From Hanleya hanleyi (taxonomy: Eukaryota > Mollusca > Polyplacophora > Lepidopleurida > Hanleyidae), in assembly GCA_036873755.1 (NCBI GenBank), contig JAVTVY010039283.1, positions 62,001 to 126,000 of the forward strand: a DNA stretch of 64,000 bases, read 5' to 3'. Both the position numbers and the translations under genes were made by a program. This document shows, piece by piece, positions 21,124 through 32,543 of the stretch (position 1 is the stretch's first letter; each line of letters opens with the position of its first letter). The notes under the pieces were generated by a model. The model was not told where the DNA came from. It saw only the letters and a list, made by a program, of their open reading frames with translations, and searched no databases.

Positions 21124-21475
21124 CTAGGAAAGTGAGGCAGAACCTACCTTCTGGGATCGTATTGTGACAGCCGCTATCAATACTCACGCTGAAGCGATCG
21201 AGGACGCCGGAGAGGATAATTTACAACAGACGTACACCCAAATGCGCCCCCGCATCAGGAAAACAGCCATGGCGATCTATGAACAATATACCTTACTACC
21301 GCTTGAAATGAAAGGGGACCCCACGCACAGGTCCATCATGAAGACCAAGCGTCACTTGGAAGAGGATATGGGTTTACCACCCACCGAGGCCCTGGAAAAT
21401 GCGATCAGAATGCGCAAACAACTATTTCAGGACATGCTGCCCGAAGAATATCCAGGCCTGGCCGACGATGATTAG
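21124..21475 (+). pseudogene. truncated copy of the zinc-finger gene
   Basis: Matches the 3' part of 18227-18575 (C-domain from about residue 76 on). The finger, the acidic linker start, the ATG and the TATA box are removed by a ~310-bp deletion. The polyadenylation hexamer is mutated to AACAAA. Confidence 0.8.
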
Positions 21476-21708
21476 AACAAACGGTTCAGAATGAACATGA
21501 CCGAAGAAGGAACTCTCTGAAATGGCGACTTCTGATTGGACAAGAATACATCTAACGGACAGGAACGAATAGGACAGATGCAAATGGCGGTCTCTGATTG
21601 GACAAGAGTCTTTCTTGAATTGTAAACATACCCAACGCGGCTCCCCCAGCGTGGGTATGTTATGATGGAGGGGAAAATAAACTATATGAAAAAAAACTTG
21701 TTGTTGTT

Positions 21709-22373
21709 GTCTTTCCGTGTTCCCTTTGCAAGAACAGAGTTTTTCAAGCGTTCATTTAGTGTTCACGGTGCCACTACTTTTAACTCACTTCCGGACACCA
21801 TTAAACAGTCACCCAGTCTCAGTAGTTTTAAGAAAGCCTGTTTTAAGTTCTTCATTGAAAGTTTTAACACATCTACTTAACTTTTTTATGTTCAACCCGA
21901 AATTTTGTTTGGCAATTGTTATACTGAAATATTTTAGTCTATCTTAAAAGTTTAACAAATCTACTTAATTTTTTAGTTTGACCTGTCAGTTTTTAGTAAT
22001 TCTTATACCGAATTATTTTAGTATCCACTTGATCTTATCTCTCTTTGCATTATTATTATTATTATTGTTAGTATTATTATTATTATTATTTTGTTTAGTA
22101 ATTAATATACTGGATTATTTTAATTCAAACTGAAAATTCTTAACAAATCTACTTATGTTATTATATTCGATCTTAGTTTCTTTTTAGCAGTTCTTTTGTT
22201 GAATTATTTTAGTACAGTTATCCGCTTAGTTTAAACTCTATTGTTATTCTTCTCTTAATATGTATTGTTGTTTTAATTATCTTTGTTTATTGTTATAATA
22301 CTCGACTTTCATGTAAAAAAGCCATGGCTTATGAAATTATCGAGTTTAAATAAAGATTCATTCATTCATTCAT
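21709..22373 (+). mobile_element. 5'-truncated LINE 3' end inserted in right arm
   Basis: Interrupts sequence that is continuous in the left arm (GTTGTTG...TTCCCTCATGTG). The frame reads ARTEFFKRSFSVHGATTFNSLP..IKQS, the typical C-terminal tail of CR1/Jockey-group non-LTR reverse transcriptases. An AT-rich 3' UTR follows, ending in (ATTC)n at 22357-22373. It is absent from the left arm, so it inserted after the arms were duplicated. Confidence 0.8.
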
Positions 22374-22689
22374 TGTTCCCTCATGTGTCATCCTTGTTGT
22401 TGTTGTTTTCTCTCTCTCTCCGGTCTATATCATGGCGTCAAAACGTCTAGCAGGACCCATACAAGGACCAGTTTTCGACACAAGGTGACCACATCCCGAC
22501 GGAATGGCCAGTTTTCGACACCGGATGTGCCGCCATCTTGAACATACGTGCCGCCATCTTGGATATGGCCCATAATGCACCGGGTCAAAATACTCGCTTC
22601 TGATTGGCTGAGAGCTCTCTGAGGGATTTGAAATACTCGCTTCTGATTGGACGAGAGCTCCGCATTGCGTCTGCGCATGCGCAGAATGA

Positions 22690-23265
22690 TATTCCTACCG
22701 CACCATCTCGACCCCAAATACCTTCATGTAGTGCCCGAAAATGGCCACTTTCGCTACTACTCGTACCGATGACGTCACCGATGACGTCACAGATGACGCG
22801 AACATCCCTCAAATCGGAATGTACACCCCGAGAACTACAAGATGACACCTTCGAGGACGCATTCGAACCGTGAATAGCCCATCTCGATCCCAAATACCTT
22901 CATGTACTGCCCGAAAATGTCCACTTTCGCTACTACTCGTACCGATGACGTCACCGATGACGTCACAGATGACGCGAACATCCCTCAAATCGGAATGTAC
23001 ACCCCGAGAACTACAAGATGACACCTTCCAGGACGCATTCGAACCGTGAATAGCCCATCTCGACCCCAAATACCTTCATGTACTGCCCGAAAATGTCCAC
23101 TTTCGCTACTACTCGTACCGATGACGTCACCGATGACGTCACAGATGACGCGAACATCCCTCAAATCGGAATGTACACCCCGAGAACTACAAGATGACAC
23201 CTTCCAGGACGCATTCGAACCGTGAATAGCCCATCTCGACCCCAAATACCTTCCTTCACTGCCCC
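22690..23265. promoter_or_regulatory. subterminal repeats carrying paired CRE sites (right arm)
   Basis: Inverse of 17100-17664, with TGACGTCA at 22770, 22782, 22946, 22958, 23122 and 23134. All six sites are intact in both arms. Confidence 0.7.
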
Positions 23266-25238
23266 AAAATGGACACTTTACTTACTACAACCAACTGCGC
23301 ATGCGCAGATTAACGCGACATGCATTCAAAAACACACCATTCTGACTCTACCCCACACAAGCTTCACTTTGACACCTCACACGACCCATTCGAACCGTGA
23401 TTAGCTCATCTCTAACCCAAACACACCCCTACATAGCACCCAAAATGCCTGTTTTCTATACTACGGCCAGACTGCGCATGCGCAGACTATTGAACACGGA
23501 CGAACCATTAGTGTAGTCAAGTGCTCCTCCACGAGAGCTTCAAAATAAGACCTCACTCGACCCCATTGGACCATTAGGGACTCACCTAGACTCCAACATG
23601 TCCACCCCGTATGGCCCTATACACCCATAGCCATGCAGTATGGGCCTACCCAGGCCTCGGTGACTTTTTTCAAAAATTTCACCGATTCGCTCCGCAACAC
23701 TTCCTATCGTGTTCTAAATGACGAGACGAGTAAAACGAGACCCCACAACCCTACCGCAAATGTATAGAAGTACGTTTCCCAGGGGGATAAACATTGAACC
23801 TATACCCCAGTATGGGACTATATGGGGCTCGGTGACTTTTTTCAAAAATTTCACCGATTCGCACGGGGACACTTCCTATCATGTTCTAAATGACGAGACG
23901 AGTAAAACGAGACCCCACAACCGCAAATGTATAGACCCCAGTATGGGACTATATGGGGCTCGGTGACTTTTTTCAAAAATTTCACCGATTCGCACGGGGA
24001 CACTTCCTATCATGTTCTAAATGACGAGACGAGTAAAACGAGACCCCACAACCCTACCGCAAATGTATAGAAGTACGTTTCCCAGGGGGACAAACATTGA
24101 TCCTATACCCTCAGTATGGGACTATATGGGGTTCGATGACTTTTTTCAAAAATTTCACCGATTCGCACGGGGACACTTCCTATCATGTTCTAAATGACGA
24201 GACGAGTAAAACGAGACCCCACAACCCTACCGCAAATGTATAGAAGTACGTTTCCCAGGATGGTCCTATACCTCCCATACCCCATATAGGCATTTTCCCG
24301 TAATTTAGGATAAAGTCCGTATTCCGTATTTTTTCAGGAAATTTTTTACATACACCCACCCTGGAACTAGGGGGAGATAACTCTATTGATAGACAAGCCC
24401 CGTTAAGCCCGGCGACCTATATACCCCTCATACCCCATATAGGCATTTTCCCAGGTTTTTCGATAAAGTCCGTGTTCCGTATTTTTTTTTTTCAGGAAAA
24501 ATTTTACATGCACCCACCCAGCCAGCAAATACCCCTTCACCTAGGCTTCACTTTGATACCTCACTCGACCCCATTCGACCATTAGTGGCTCCCCTAGCTC
24601 CAAAACGGCTATTTCCATACCCTTCGGCCACCGCGCATGCGCACAATGCCGATATTTCAATCCGACACCCAGCCCATTATGACGATATTTCAACCCCACA
24701 CCCAGCCCATTAGATGCCCCTTCACGAATGCTTCACTTTGATACCTCACTCGACCCCATTGGCCCATTAGGGGCTCCCCTAGCTCCAACACGGCTATTTC
24801 CATATCCTTGGACCACACGAGTTGTCTCCCTTGCGTCAATGTGTGCAGATGGCGCTACGGTCGACGCCGTGATGGGGAAAGGGCGTCCCCGCACCATCCT
24901 GGAGCCGCCATTTTGTTTGTTGTTTTCTTGCGGAGATACACGGGACAATAAACACTCGACCCTAGGGTGTACAGATGCTAGACTGATGCTATTAACATGG
25001 TACAACACCTATAGATTATGTTTATTACTAAGACGTCCGCGAAATACTAGTACCCATCCTCCGTATGGCAGAACTGTACAACCCAGAACAAGTCTAGACA
25101 TGCCTTGATCACGTGATCGTCATTGGGAAACCTCCACTGGGGAATCCCCTCCCGTGACCTCCAAGTTCCTCCACAATACGGCCCGGGGGGAACAAAAAAG
25201 TAGGTCAATGCGGTCTGTGCCGTCTTTATACTACTACT

Positions 25239-25244
25239 AACCGT
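25239..25244. repeat. 6-bp target site duplication, right
   Basis: AACCGT follows the right terminus ...TATACTACTACT and matches 15249-15254 exactly. Confidence 0.9.
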
Positions 25245-25334
25245 AATGGGGTGGGTATGGGAATATTATCGCTCCCGACCTACAGGGCCAGGATTTGACA
25301 AACATGACCCATCGGTAAAAACTATAGCTTGATG

Positions 25335-25615
25335 CAGAAGCAAAGTAACTCCGAATAAACTTAATAAACGCATGGTGACAGGCTCAATATTTCGACAAAA
25401 TTTTATTTGTCATCTTCAGGATGTAACTTAATAAACGCATGGTGACAGTCTCAATATTTCGACAAAATTTTATTTGTCCTCTTCAGGATGTAACTATTTA
25501 CGACACTTGGCTTATCAACTTGACATCCTGAAGATGACAAATAAAATTTTGTCGAAATATTGAGACTGTCACCATGCGTTTATTAAGTTTATTCGGAGTT
25601 ACTTTGCTTCTGCAT
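25335..25615. mobile_element. fold-back element with partial hammerhead-like core (Penelope-like?)
   Basis: GCAGAAGCAAAGTAACTCCG... (25335-25423) is inverted as ...CGGAGTTACTTTGCTTCTGC (25525-25615). Part of the left arm is repeated directly at 25424-25488. The right arm contains CTGAAGA (25528-25534), a GACAAA/TTTGTC stem and GAAA (25554-25557), the order of hammerhead ribozyme core blocks known in Penelope-like elements. A convincing stem III and cleavage site are not visible. The loop (25490-25520) is a near-copy of the left flank of the Polinton-like element (15222-15252). Confidence 0.55.
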
Positions 25616-26467
25616 TATGCCAAGCTTATCAGTGGATCAACACGATTATGGCTTTATCATTGCCTACATTTGTCATATATGCCAATATCAGCTCCCTCTC
25701 CTGTGCCATCTGATCCTGGCTTCTGCCTTCTGCTATAACCAATATCCCCGAGTCAGATGGGGAAAATAGTCTGCCTTACTAGCTTTTCTAAAAAAAATCA
25801 CCAAAAATCGGTGGGCAGATTGCCACAGTTTCACGACCAAATGAAGATCTAATAAGGCAGAAAAGAACATCTTACCGAAATTGAAAATGAATTCAGGAGA
25901 AAACGAGTCTGGCCTCGCCCTGGCGATGTCCGTAACTAAAGTTTTGTGATAGCTCGGGTTTTGAAATTGTTAATGGCCGCTTCCTATACAGATTTCGCGG
26001 CACATCAAGTCGATGCCTTATTTAAATATCACGGTACATTTCTTAGTTCATTTAAGATCTAAAGCTATATTTTAAAACAAATAAATAACAAAGAGAGATA
26101 TAAAAAGTTCTTCGGTCCGTTTTGGTCAAATTATACTGTTAAATATGCGCTAAGTTCATTGCATCTGTAATGGCGTGGATGATTCCTCGGTCTTTGTACC
26201 CCTTAACACAGAAAAGCCACCCAGGAAAAAATAACCCAATGGATTCCAATACCCCTCGGATATCACTTATTGTTTACATTCAGCAATCATGCATCGCATA
26301 AGATGTATTTTTAGAACTTTGACATTTTAGTGTAGGTTAACAGAAATGTGATCTAGCAGGGTTGACTGCAGTTCTCTCATTTTAGAAATACATACGAAAT
26401 AGAGCCAGGGCAGCTTTTGCCAAGGACTTAAATTAATGGGAAAATTAGGCACTGAGGGTCTGGTAGT
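25616..26467. other. intergenic, no gene recognised
   Basis: AT-rich DNA between the fold-back element and the retrotransposon LTR; no domain, array or inverted repeat seen. Confidence 0.4.
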
Positions 26468-27330
26468 TGTCATGGTATTACAGTATAAAGTTGGACACTG
26501 AAGATAGTTCTGGAATGATAGAGCTGATATAAACTTGTTTGCGTTCTATTATCTTCGTGAATATTTCTGGAATGATAGACCTGAGGTAAACTTGTTTACA
26601 TTCTGTTGTATTCATGGAATTCTCTCGAAGTTGTGATGAATTGTCGCAAGTAAATATTGACCGAAATACGAAGAGACCCGGATAATAATGTTAAAACGGT
26701 CACTGCGCCATCTACATATCTAAACCGCGCCATCTACACATATATACGCTGCAAATACTGTCATACTGGTTAATCATTGTCGAACTTTCTCGTAGCTGTT
26801 GTAATCGTATCTGGGTTACATCTTACGTCATTGTTATACCGATGGAAGTTTCTTGATCTGATAGAATAATCTCGAATTCCCCATAAAAGTATAAATTGCT
26901 CGAAGTTTAGTAATCGTGTAGGAGATTCGAACGGCTTCTATTGGGTGCATAACTGGACATTACCGTTACCGGAGATTATTGACTGAGATTATACTGACTA
27001 CTAGATTATATTCCTGTTGGATTACTCTTGTGTGTTTGACCGCTGTATTATCTACGTGATTGAACTGACGGAAACTGGACAACAGCTGAGCGTTGTGGAC
27101 TGTGGAAATACAGGAACGCGATTTCTACACGTCGTCACGAACTGTATAGAGATTTGTACGTTGGTACGAACTTCGAGAGATACACCGGTATAACATTTAA
27201 CAGTAAGATTTTATTTGACGTTTGTTTGCTATATTGACCTAACTTAGTATTGTAAATAAATATTTGATTATTAATTCTCGACTTCCCAAATTTTTCTGTT
27301 GCGTTTTTCTATTATCGTTTAGACGTAACA
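26468..27330 (+). repeat. 5' LTR (863 bp)
   Basis: Begins TGTCATGGTATTACAG and ends ...GACGTAACA (TG...CA). Its first ~400 bases recur at 32544, 32900 and 33256, and its middle part recurs to 33812. A TATA-like CATAAAAGTATAAATT lies near 26882. Confidence 0.85.
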
Positions 27331-27335
27331 GAAAT

Positions 27336-27353
27336 TGGGGGCCTGCCCGGGAG
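27336..27353 (+). other. primer-binding site, tRNA-Pro-like
   Basis: TGGGGGCCTGCCCGGGAG lies five bases after the LTR. It resembles the complement of a tRNA-Pro 3' end with about three mismatches. Another primer tRNA is possible. Confidence 0.55.
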
Positions 27354-27442
27354 CTTTGTTTACATTCCAGCTTTGCAACATAGTTCTAAAATTGATATAC
27401 ATTGTCTGAATTTGTGAAGTGGAGTAGTAGTATATTATCAGC

Positions 27443-28590
27443 ATGTCATTTGACGCAGCACAGTTTGCTTCAAAGCCTAGTCAGGAGGAATTTGACGAAC
27501 TACACAAAGAGGATTTGTTCACGCTGTGTAAATTCCTACAAATTAAAGTTAAAACATCTTGGAGAAAGCAAGAAATTAAGAAACTCATTATTAAACATTT
27601 TGTTAGCAAACAACTTTGGGATGAAACTGATTTTGATTTAAATGAGGAAACAGCTGATTATTTGAAAATAAAGAAATTAGAATTGCAAAATCAGCTGGAA
27701 TTAAAGAAATTAGAGTTAGAGAGAGAAAAGTTAGAAAGAGAGGAAAAATAAGAGAGAGAAAAGTTAGAAAGAGAGGAAAAATTAGAGAGAGAAGAGAAAG
27801 ATAGACAGTTTCAGTTAGAAATGAAGCATTTGGAATTACAGTCGCGAACAAGTCTTCCTGCAGATGCACCTGTACAATCACAATCAAAATTTGATGCAGC
27901 TCGTCAAATATGTCTCGTCCCACCATTTCAGGAAAAAGAAGTTGATAAATATTTTCTGCATTTTGAGAAAATTGCTGAAAATTTGAACTGGCCAAAAGAA
28001 AATTGAAGTTTACTTCTTCAAAGTGTTTTGATCGGAAAGGCAAGGAACATTTACACTCAATTGACGGTAGAGCAAGCATCAAATTATGATAGAGTGAAGG
28101 ATTTAATCCTTAAAGGTTATGAATTAGTTCCTGAAGCCTAAAGACAAAAGTTTCGTAGTTGTGAAAAAGAAAACTCAGACTCATGTAGAATTTGCTCGTT
28201 CAAAAGAACAGTTATTCGATAGATGGTGTGTTTCGGTTAAAATTGACAACAACTTTGAAAACCTTAGACAGCTTATGCTAGTAGAGGAATTTAAAAGGTG
28301 TATCCATGGTGATATTAGAATGCCAACACTTTAGACGAAGCAGCCCGATTTGCTGATGAATACATTCTGACACACAAATTATCACTGTCAATGCTGTTAA
28401 GCCAAGTTCATTCCAGTCTAACATCTCGGGTAACAAATCTAGTTCTTTCTCAAGGCCTAAAACTTTTAACCCTAGTTACAAAGGTCAAAGGTCAAACACA
28501 AAGGCTCAAGTCACCCACTTTTAACACTCAAAATAAGTCTCCCGTTTGCACGCCACTTGATGGCGAATTGTTTTAAATTGAAAAGAAGAC
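27443..28590 (+). pseudogene. gag of the Gmr1-like element
   Basis: The frame starts MSFDAAQFASKPSQEEF, continues through a Lys/Glu-rich coiled coil (about residues 70-120), then the block LVPPFQEKEVDKYFLHFEK typical of mollusc gypsy Gag and SCAN-like capsid folds. In-frame stops occur at 27749, 28004 and 28139, followed by frame changes near 28160 and 28330. A worn zinc-knuckle remnant (RHLMANC) precedes the protease near 28545-28572. Gag packages genomic RNA in intact relatives; this copy cannot make it. Confidence 0.8.
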
Positions 28591-29081
28591 AAGATCAAGC
28601 GTTTCAAAAGCCTAGTGGTTTCCTCACTTCAAGAGCTGTACCCAAGCAGGTTAGTGACGTTCATAATGTATATGAGGTTAAGATGGCCAAGGACACTGTT
28701 CCTATTAGTTCTATCAAGGATAAGGTTGACAGTTTTTCAAATCCTGTTATGGAGATTTTTGAACCATTTATCCACAATGGTTTTGTATCACTTTCAAGTG
28801 ATTTTTCTAATGCTACTCCTGTGAAGATTTTGCGAGATACGGGCGCGTCCCAGTCTCTTTTGTTGGCAGATATTTTGTCATTTTCTGATTCTTCATCTGC
28901 AGGCAGTAATGTCCTGATTAAAGGGGTAGATTCTGTAAATTACACACCCGTTCCGCTCCATAACATTCATCTGTCTTCCGACTTGATTTCTGGACCTGTT
29001 ACGGTAGGTATCAACGGTAGTTTACCGTTTGAGGGTGTTCAATTACTTCTTGGCAATGATCTTGCGGGAAATAAGGGTTAA
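28557..29081 (+). pseudogene. retropepsin-type protease region
   Basis: ILRDTGASQSLL contains the catalytic DTG (residues 94-96 of this frame), and LLGNDLAG near residue 166 fits the conserved C-terminal retropepsin motif (ILG). The frame stops at 29081 and overlaps the integrase frame by 53 bases, so protease and integrase are out of phase here. Confidence 0.8.
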
Positions 29082-30012
29082 CTCGATTGTAACCGCCAAG
29101 CCTTGTTTGGATCAGATTCATGATCCAGTTGAAGACGAAATTCAAAGTTTGTATCCTGCTTGTGCAGTTACTAGAGCCATGAGTAAACTGGCTGATGAGT
29201 CTGAAAAGTCTCTTAAAGGTGACGTCATCGATGACGTTTGTTTGGCCGACACCTTTTTATGTTTAAATGATGAGGCTGATAAGCCACATTTTGATAGCAA
29301 ATTGGAATGTTCTAATGACAAAATTTCAAAATCACAGCTGGTTAATGAACAGCATAGTGACAAGGACATTCCCAAGTTGTTTGACAGGGCAGTAGATGAG
29401 TGTGATGTAACTCAAGAGCCTGTGTGTTACTTTTGTAAGAATGGTGTTCTTATGCGCAAATGGCGACCGCCAGATGTGTCACCTACTGATGAGTGGGCAG
29501 TTAAGTATCAGATTGTGGTACCAAAGTCATATCGTTTAGATATCCTCAGACTAGCCCATGAAACACCTCTTTCAGGCCATCTAGGTGTTAACAAAACATA
29601 CTACAAAATTCTAAATCATTTCTATTGGCCAGATTTAAAGAAAGATGTTGCTGAATTTTGTAGGTCATGCCACACATGTCAAATGGTGGGAAAACCAAAT
29701 CAAACCATACCAAAGGCCTCTCTACAACCAATCCCTGCATTTGGGGAAGCCTTTAGTAGGGTGATTATAGATTGTGTTGGTCCATTACCAAAAACAAAGT
29801 CAGGCAATCAATACATGTTGACAATCATGTGTGCTTCAACCAGGTTCCCTGAGGCCATTCCTTCACGGAATATTAAGGCTAAAACTATTGTTAAGGCATT
29901 AGTTAAGTTTTTCACACTTGTCGGCCTACCCCAGTTTGTTCAGTCTGATCAGGGATCTAATTTCATGTCAGGAATCTTTCAACAAGTCATGCATGAATTG
30001 GGAATGAAGTAG
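29029..30012 (+). pseudogene. integrase, N-terminal and most of catalytic domain
   Basis: 327 codons. The zinc-binding HHCC is intact (H177, H184, C214, C217 in HETPLSGH and CHTC). The catalytic core has D248 (VIIDCVGPLP) and D307 (SDQGSNF); the catalytic Glu (SQGALERFH) lies just past the TAG at 30010. This integrase sits directly after the protease and before the RT, the key structural oddity of the element. Confidence 0.88.
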
Positions 30013-30508
30013 TACAAATCATCTGCATACCACCCAGAAAGCCAAGGCGCATTAGAAAGATTCCACCAAACATTAAAGAACATGATTAGGACTTATTGTT
30101 TTGACACTGAGAAAGACTGGGATGAAGGCATACATTTGTTATTGTTTGCTGTTAGAGAGTCTGTTCAAGAGTCTTTAGGCTTCAGTCCATTTGAATTAGC
30201 CTTTGGTCATACAGTTAGAGGACCCCTTAAACTGCTAAAGGAAAAGTTCCTAGACAGTGAGCTTGACTCATGTAGTCTCTTACAATATGTGTCGGACTTT
30301 CGCACCAGGTTGACCAAAGCACGTGATTTGGCCATGTCAAATTTAAAGTCAAAAAGGTATGAAAATAACCTATGATAAACATGTCCTTGAACGAAGTTTC
30401 AAACCTGGTGAGAAGGTTCTGTCTGGCTTTTCTGCCTATTCCTGGTAATCCACTTAAGGCTAGATATTATGGTCCTTATGTCATTGAAAAGAAACTAAGT
30501 CACCTTAA
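30013..30508 (+). pseudogene. integrase C-terminal part
   Basis: Continues after the nonsense codon with YHPESQGALERFH (catalytic Glu), SLGFSPFELAFGHTVRGPL and, after a frame change near 30375, GPYVIEKKLSHL, the GPY/F chromodomain-adjacent motif of gypsy integrases. It is broken by the MITE at 30509. Confidence 0.8.
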
Positions 30509-30833
30509 CCCTATCTGGCCTGGGCTTTTTGGGACCTGTCCAGGCCTGGGGAGGGGGGGGGGGCCGAAATGGCCCCCCTAATTATTTTTCTTACCCCTTG
30601 AGCTAGGGTGCTGAAACTTACCACACTATACCCTTGGGTCAAGCTCTACCAGAAAATGTAAAAAAATCCAAGATGGCCGATTTGATGACGTCACAGTGAC
30701 GTCATTTTCAAAAATGGCATATTTTGGTCGATTTTTCGGTCGGATTTTCAGCACTCAATTTTTCGCCGTTCCGGAGATAGCGCAGAAAGTTTGGTATGGG
30801 GGCCATAATGGCCCTCCCCCAGGCCAGATAGGG
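30509..30833. mobile_element. piggyBac-type MITE inside the retrotransposon
   Basis: Termini CCCTATCTGGCCTGGG and CCCAGGCCAGATAGGG are bounded by TTAA on both sides (30505-30508 and 30834-30837), the piggyBac target. The 325-bp interior has a GGGGGGGGGG run and GTCACAGTGACGTCA but no frame. Coding similarity of the host element resumes directly after the right TTAA. A 25-bp end-to-end remnant of a related element is at 44653-44677. Confidence 0.88.
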
Positions 30834-30892
30834 TTAATTATGTAATTCAGATTCCTGACAGTGGTAAAAACAAACAGTTATGCCATGTAAAT

Positions 30893-32074
30893 ATGTTAAA
30901 GTTATACATAGACAGAGATAGCACTGACAGTACTGTACATCCTGCAAGTGTAGTTAGTTCTGACCCTGATACTACTGAAACTTGTGAAGAGCCCATGACA
31001 GCGGCGAAATTACAGAACTCTGACATTCTACTTAATTTGGATTCCAAGTTGTGTCATCTCGAGCCAGCGCGTCAAGAAGAACTTCGAACTCTGCTCAGTC
31101 AATATGAATATTTGTTTTCCGACATTCCTACTCGGACTGATACAATTTCATATGACGTCGATGTCGGAGATTCTAATCCAGTAAAGCAGCACCCATATCG
31201 TTTGAATCCCATTAAACAAAACTACCTGAAAAAAGAGATTCAGTATTTATTGGACAATGACTTCATTGAACCAAGTAATAGTAACTGGAGTTCACCTTGT
31301 ATCCTCGTTCCAAAGCCAGATGGCAGTTACAGGATGTGTACTGACTACAGAAAGGTGAACACACTGACCAAAACAGACACATTCCCTATTCCACGCATTG
31401 ACGATTGCGTTGATAAAGTGGGAAGTGCCAAGTTCGTGTCAAAGTTTGATCTTCTGAAAGGATTTTGGCAAGTTTCACTGACAGATCGTGCGAAGGAGAT
31501 ATCAGCATTCGTCACTCCGGAGGATCTGTTCCAGTACAAAGTTATGCCATTTGAAATGAAAAATTCTCCAGCCACGTTCCAGCGTCTCATCAACTGGGTT
31601 ACTTCCGGTTTGGAAGGATGTGAGACTTACATTGATGACGTCATTGTCTACAGCGATACATGAGAAGATCATCTACAGAGAATTCGCGCACTGTTCAATC
31701 GGCTGAGCGACGCCAAGCTGACAGTCAACCTTGGAAAAAGTGAATTTGGACATGCACGTGTGACATTCTTGGGTCATGTTGTAGGTCAGGGTCAGGTAAA
31801 GCCTGTATATGCTAAGGTCAGTGCTATCTCGCTATTTCCAAGACCAACATGTAAGAGACAACTGATGCGTTTCTTGGGTATGGCTGGTTACTACAGGAAA
31901 TTTTGTCCAAATTTTTCAGATATTACTGAACCTTTAACTCGGCTCTTAAGAAAGAGGGTAACTTTTGTTTGGACCGATGAATGTGAATCAGCTTTTGAAA
32001 AACTGAAAGCCATACTCAAGAGCGCACCAGTTTTTCAGCACCAGATTTTGATTCACCTTTTAAACTGGCTGTAG
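30893..32074 (+). pseudogene. reverse transcriptase and start of RNase H
   Basis: The RT shows VPKPDGSYRMCTDYRKVN, SKFDLLKGFWQV, the FxVMPFEMKNSPATFQR block and YIDD (residues 246-249). These are Ty3/gypsy signatures, not copia. A TGA at 31661 (Trp position in relatives) interrupts the frame, which resumes in the same phase (LGHVVGQGQVKP, FLGMAGYYRKF). A frame change near 32070 precedes the RNase H DAS motif. Confidence 0.9.
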
Positions 32075-32428
32075 ATGCTAGTGATGTTGCTGCTGGTGCC
32101 GTTTTGTTACAAGAAGGTATAGATGGTGTAAATCACCCAATGTTATTTTTCACGTAAATTTGACAAACATCAGAGAAATTATTCTACAATCGAGAAAGAA
32201 TGTTTGGCAATGATATTGGCTTTACAACATTTTGATGTTTATGTTACTTCTTCATCGTTGCCGATTACTGTATTCAGTGATCACAATCCACTTGTTTTCA
32301 TAAGTAAGATGGAAAACAAAAATCAAAGATTGTCGAGATGGAGTTTGGTGTTACAAGAATACAATATTGAAATCAAACATATTAAGGGTAAGGACAATTT
32401 GATCGCTGATTGTTTGTCTCGCATATAA
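32070..32428 (+). pseudogene. RNase H domain of the element
   Basis: VDASDVAAGAVLLQ is read in one frame and, after a shift, the later part ALQHFDVYV, FSDHNPLVF and GKDNLIADCLSRI to the stop at 32428. This is the end of pol; no integrase follows, confirming the inverted order. Confidence 0.85.
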
Positions 32429-32530
32429 TGTACATATGCTTGTCAACATTTTTGCTGTTGTAATATAGATTTTGTTTTGTAATAATGTTTTGAATTGTCA
32501 AGAAAGTTCCAAGTTTGAAACTTTCTTCTT

Positions 32531-32543
32531 TTACGAGGGGGAG
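32531..32543 (+). other. polypurine tract
   Basis: ACGAGGGGGAG directly precedes the TGTCATGG start of the 3' LTR at 32544, as expected for plus-strand priming. Confidence 0.7.

Larger units (their letters stand above)
15255..25238. mobile_element. palindromic Polinton/Maverick-type element (~10 kb)
   Basis: Seen: exact 6-bp flanking duplication; ends AGTAGTAGTATAAAG... and its inverse ...CTTTATACTACTACT; inverted arms 15255-19368 and 20638-25238; a central unpaired 1.27 kb with a packaging-type ATPase; and a 171-bp hairpin at the junction. Known: Polintons have 6-bp duplications, AG/CT termini, long inverted repeats and a protein-primed polymerase, integrase, protease, ATPase and capsid proteins. 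Here only the ATPase and zinc-finger proteins remain, and the arms are far longer than usual. Inference: a defective derivative in which one Polinton end was copied in inverse orientation (fold-back or panhandle type). Arms differ by a LINE insertion and a ~310-bp deletion (both right arm) and by repeat copy number, so the palindrome is not brand new. Confidence 0.88.
20638..25238. repeat. right long terminal inverted repeat (4.6 kb)
   Basis: Inverse of 15255-19368. Differences from the left arm: a ~665-bp LINE 3' fragment at 21709-22373, a ~310-bp deletion near 21122 removing the zinc-finger promoter and N-terminus, an extra partial ~172-bp repeat near 23880-24000, and scattered substitutions. 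Confidence 0.9.
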
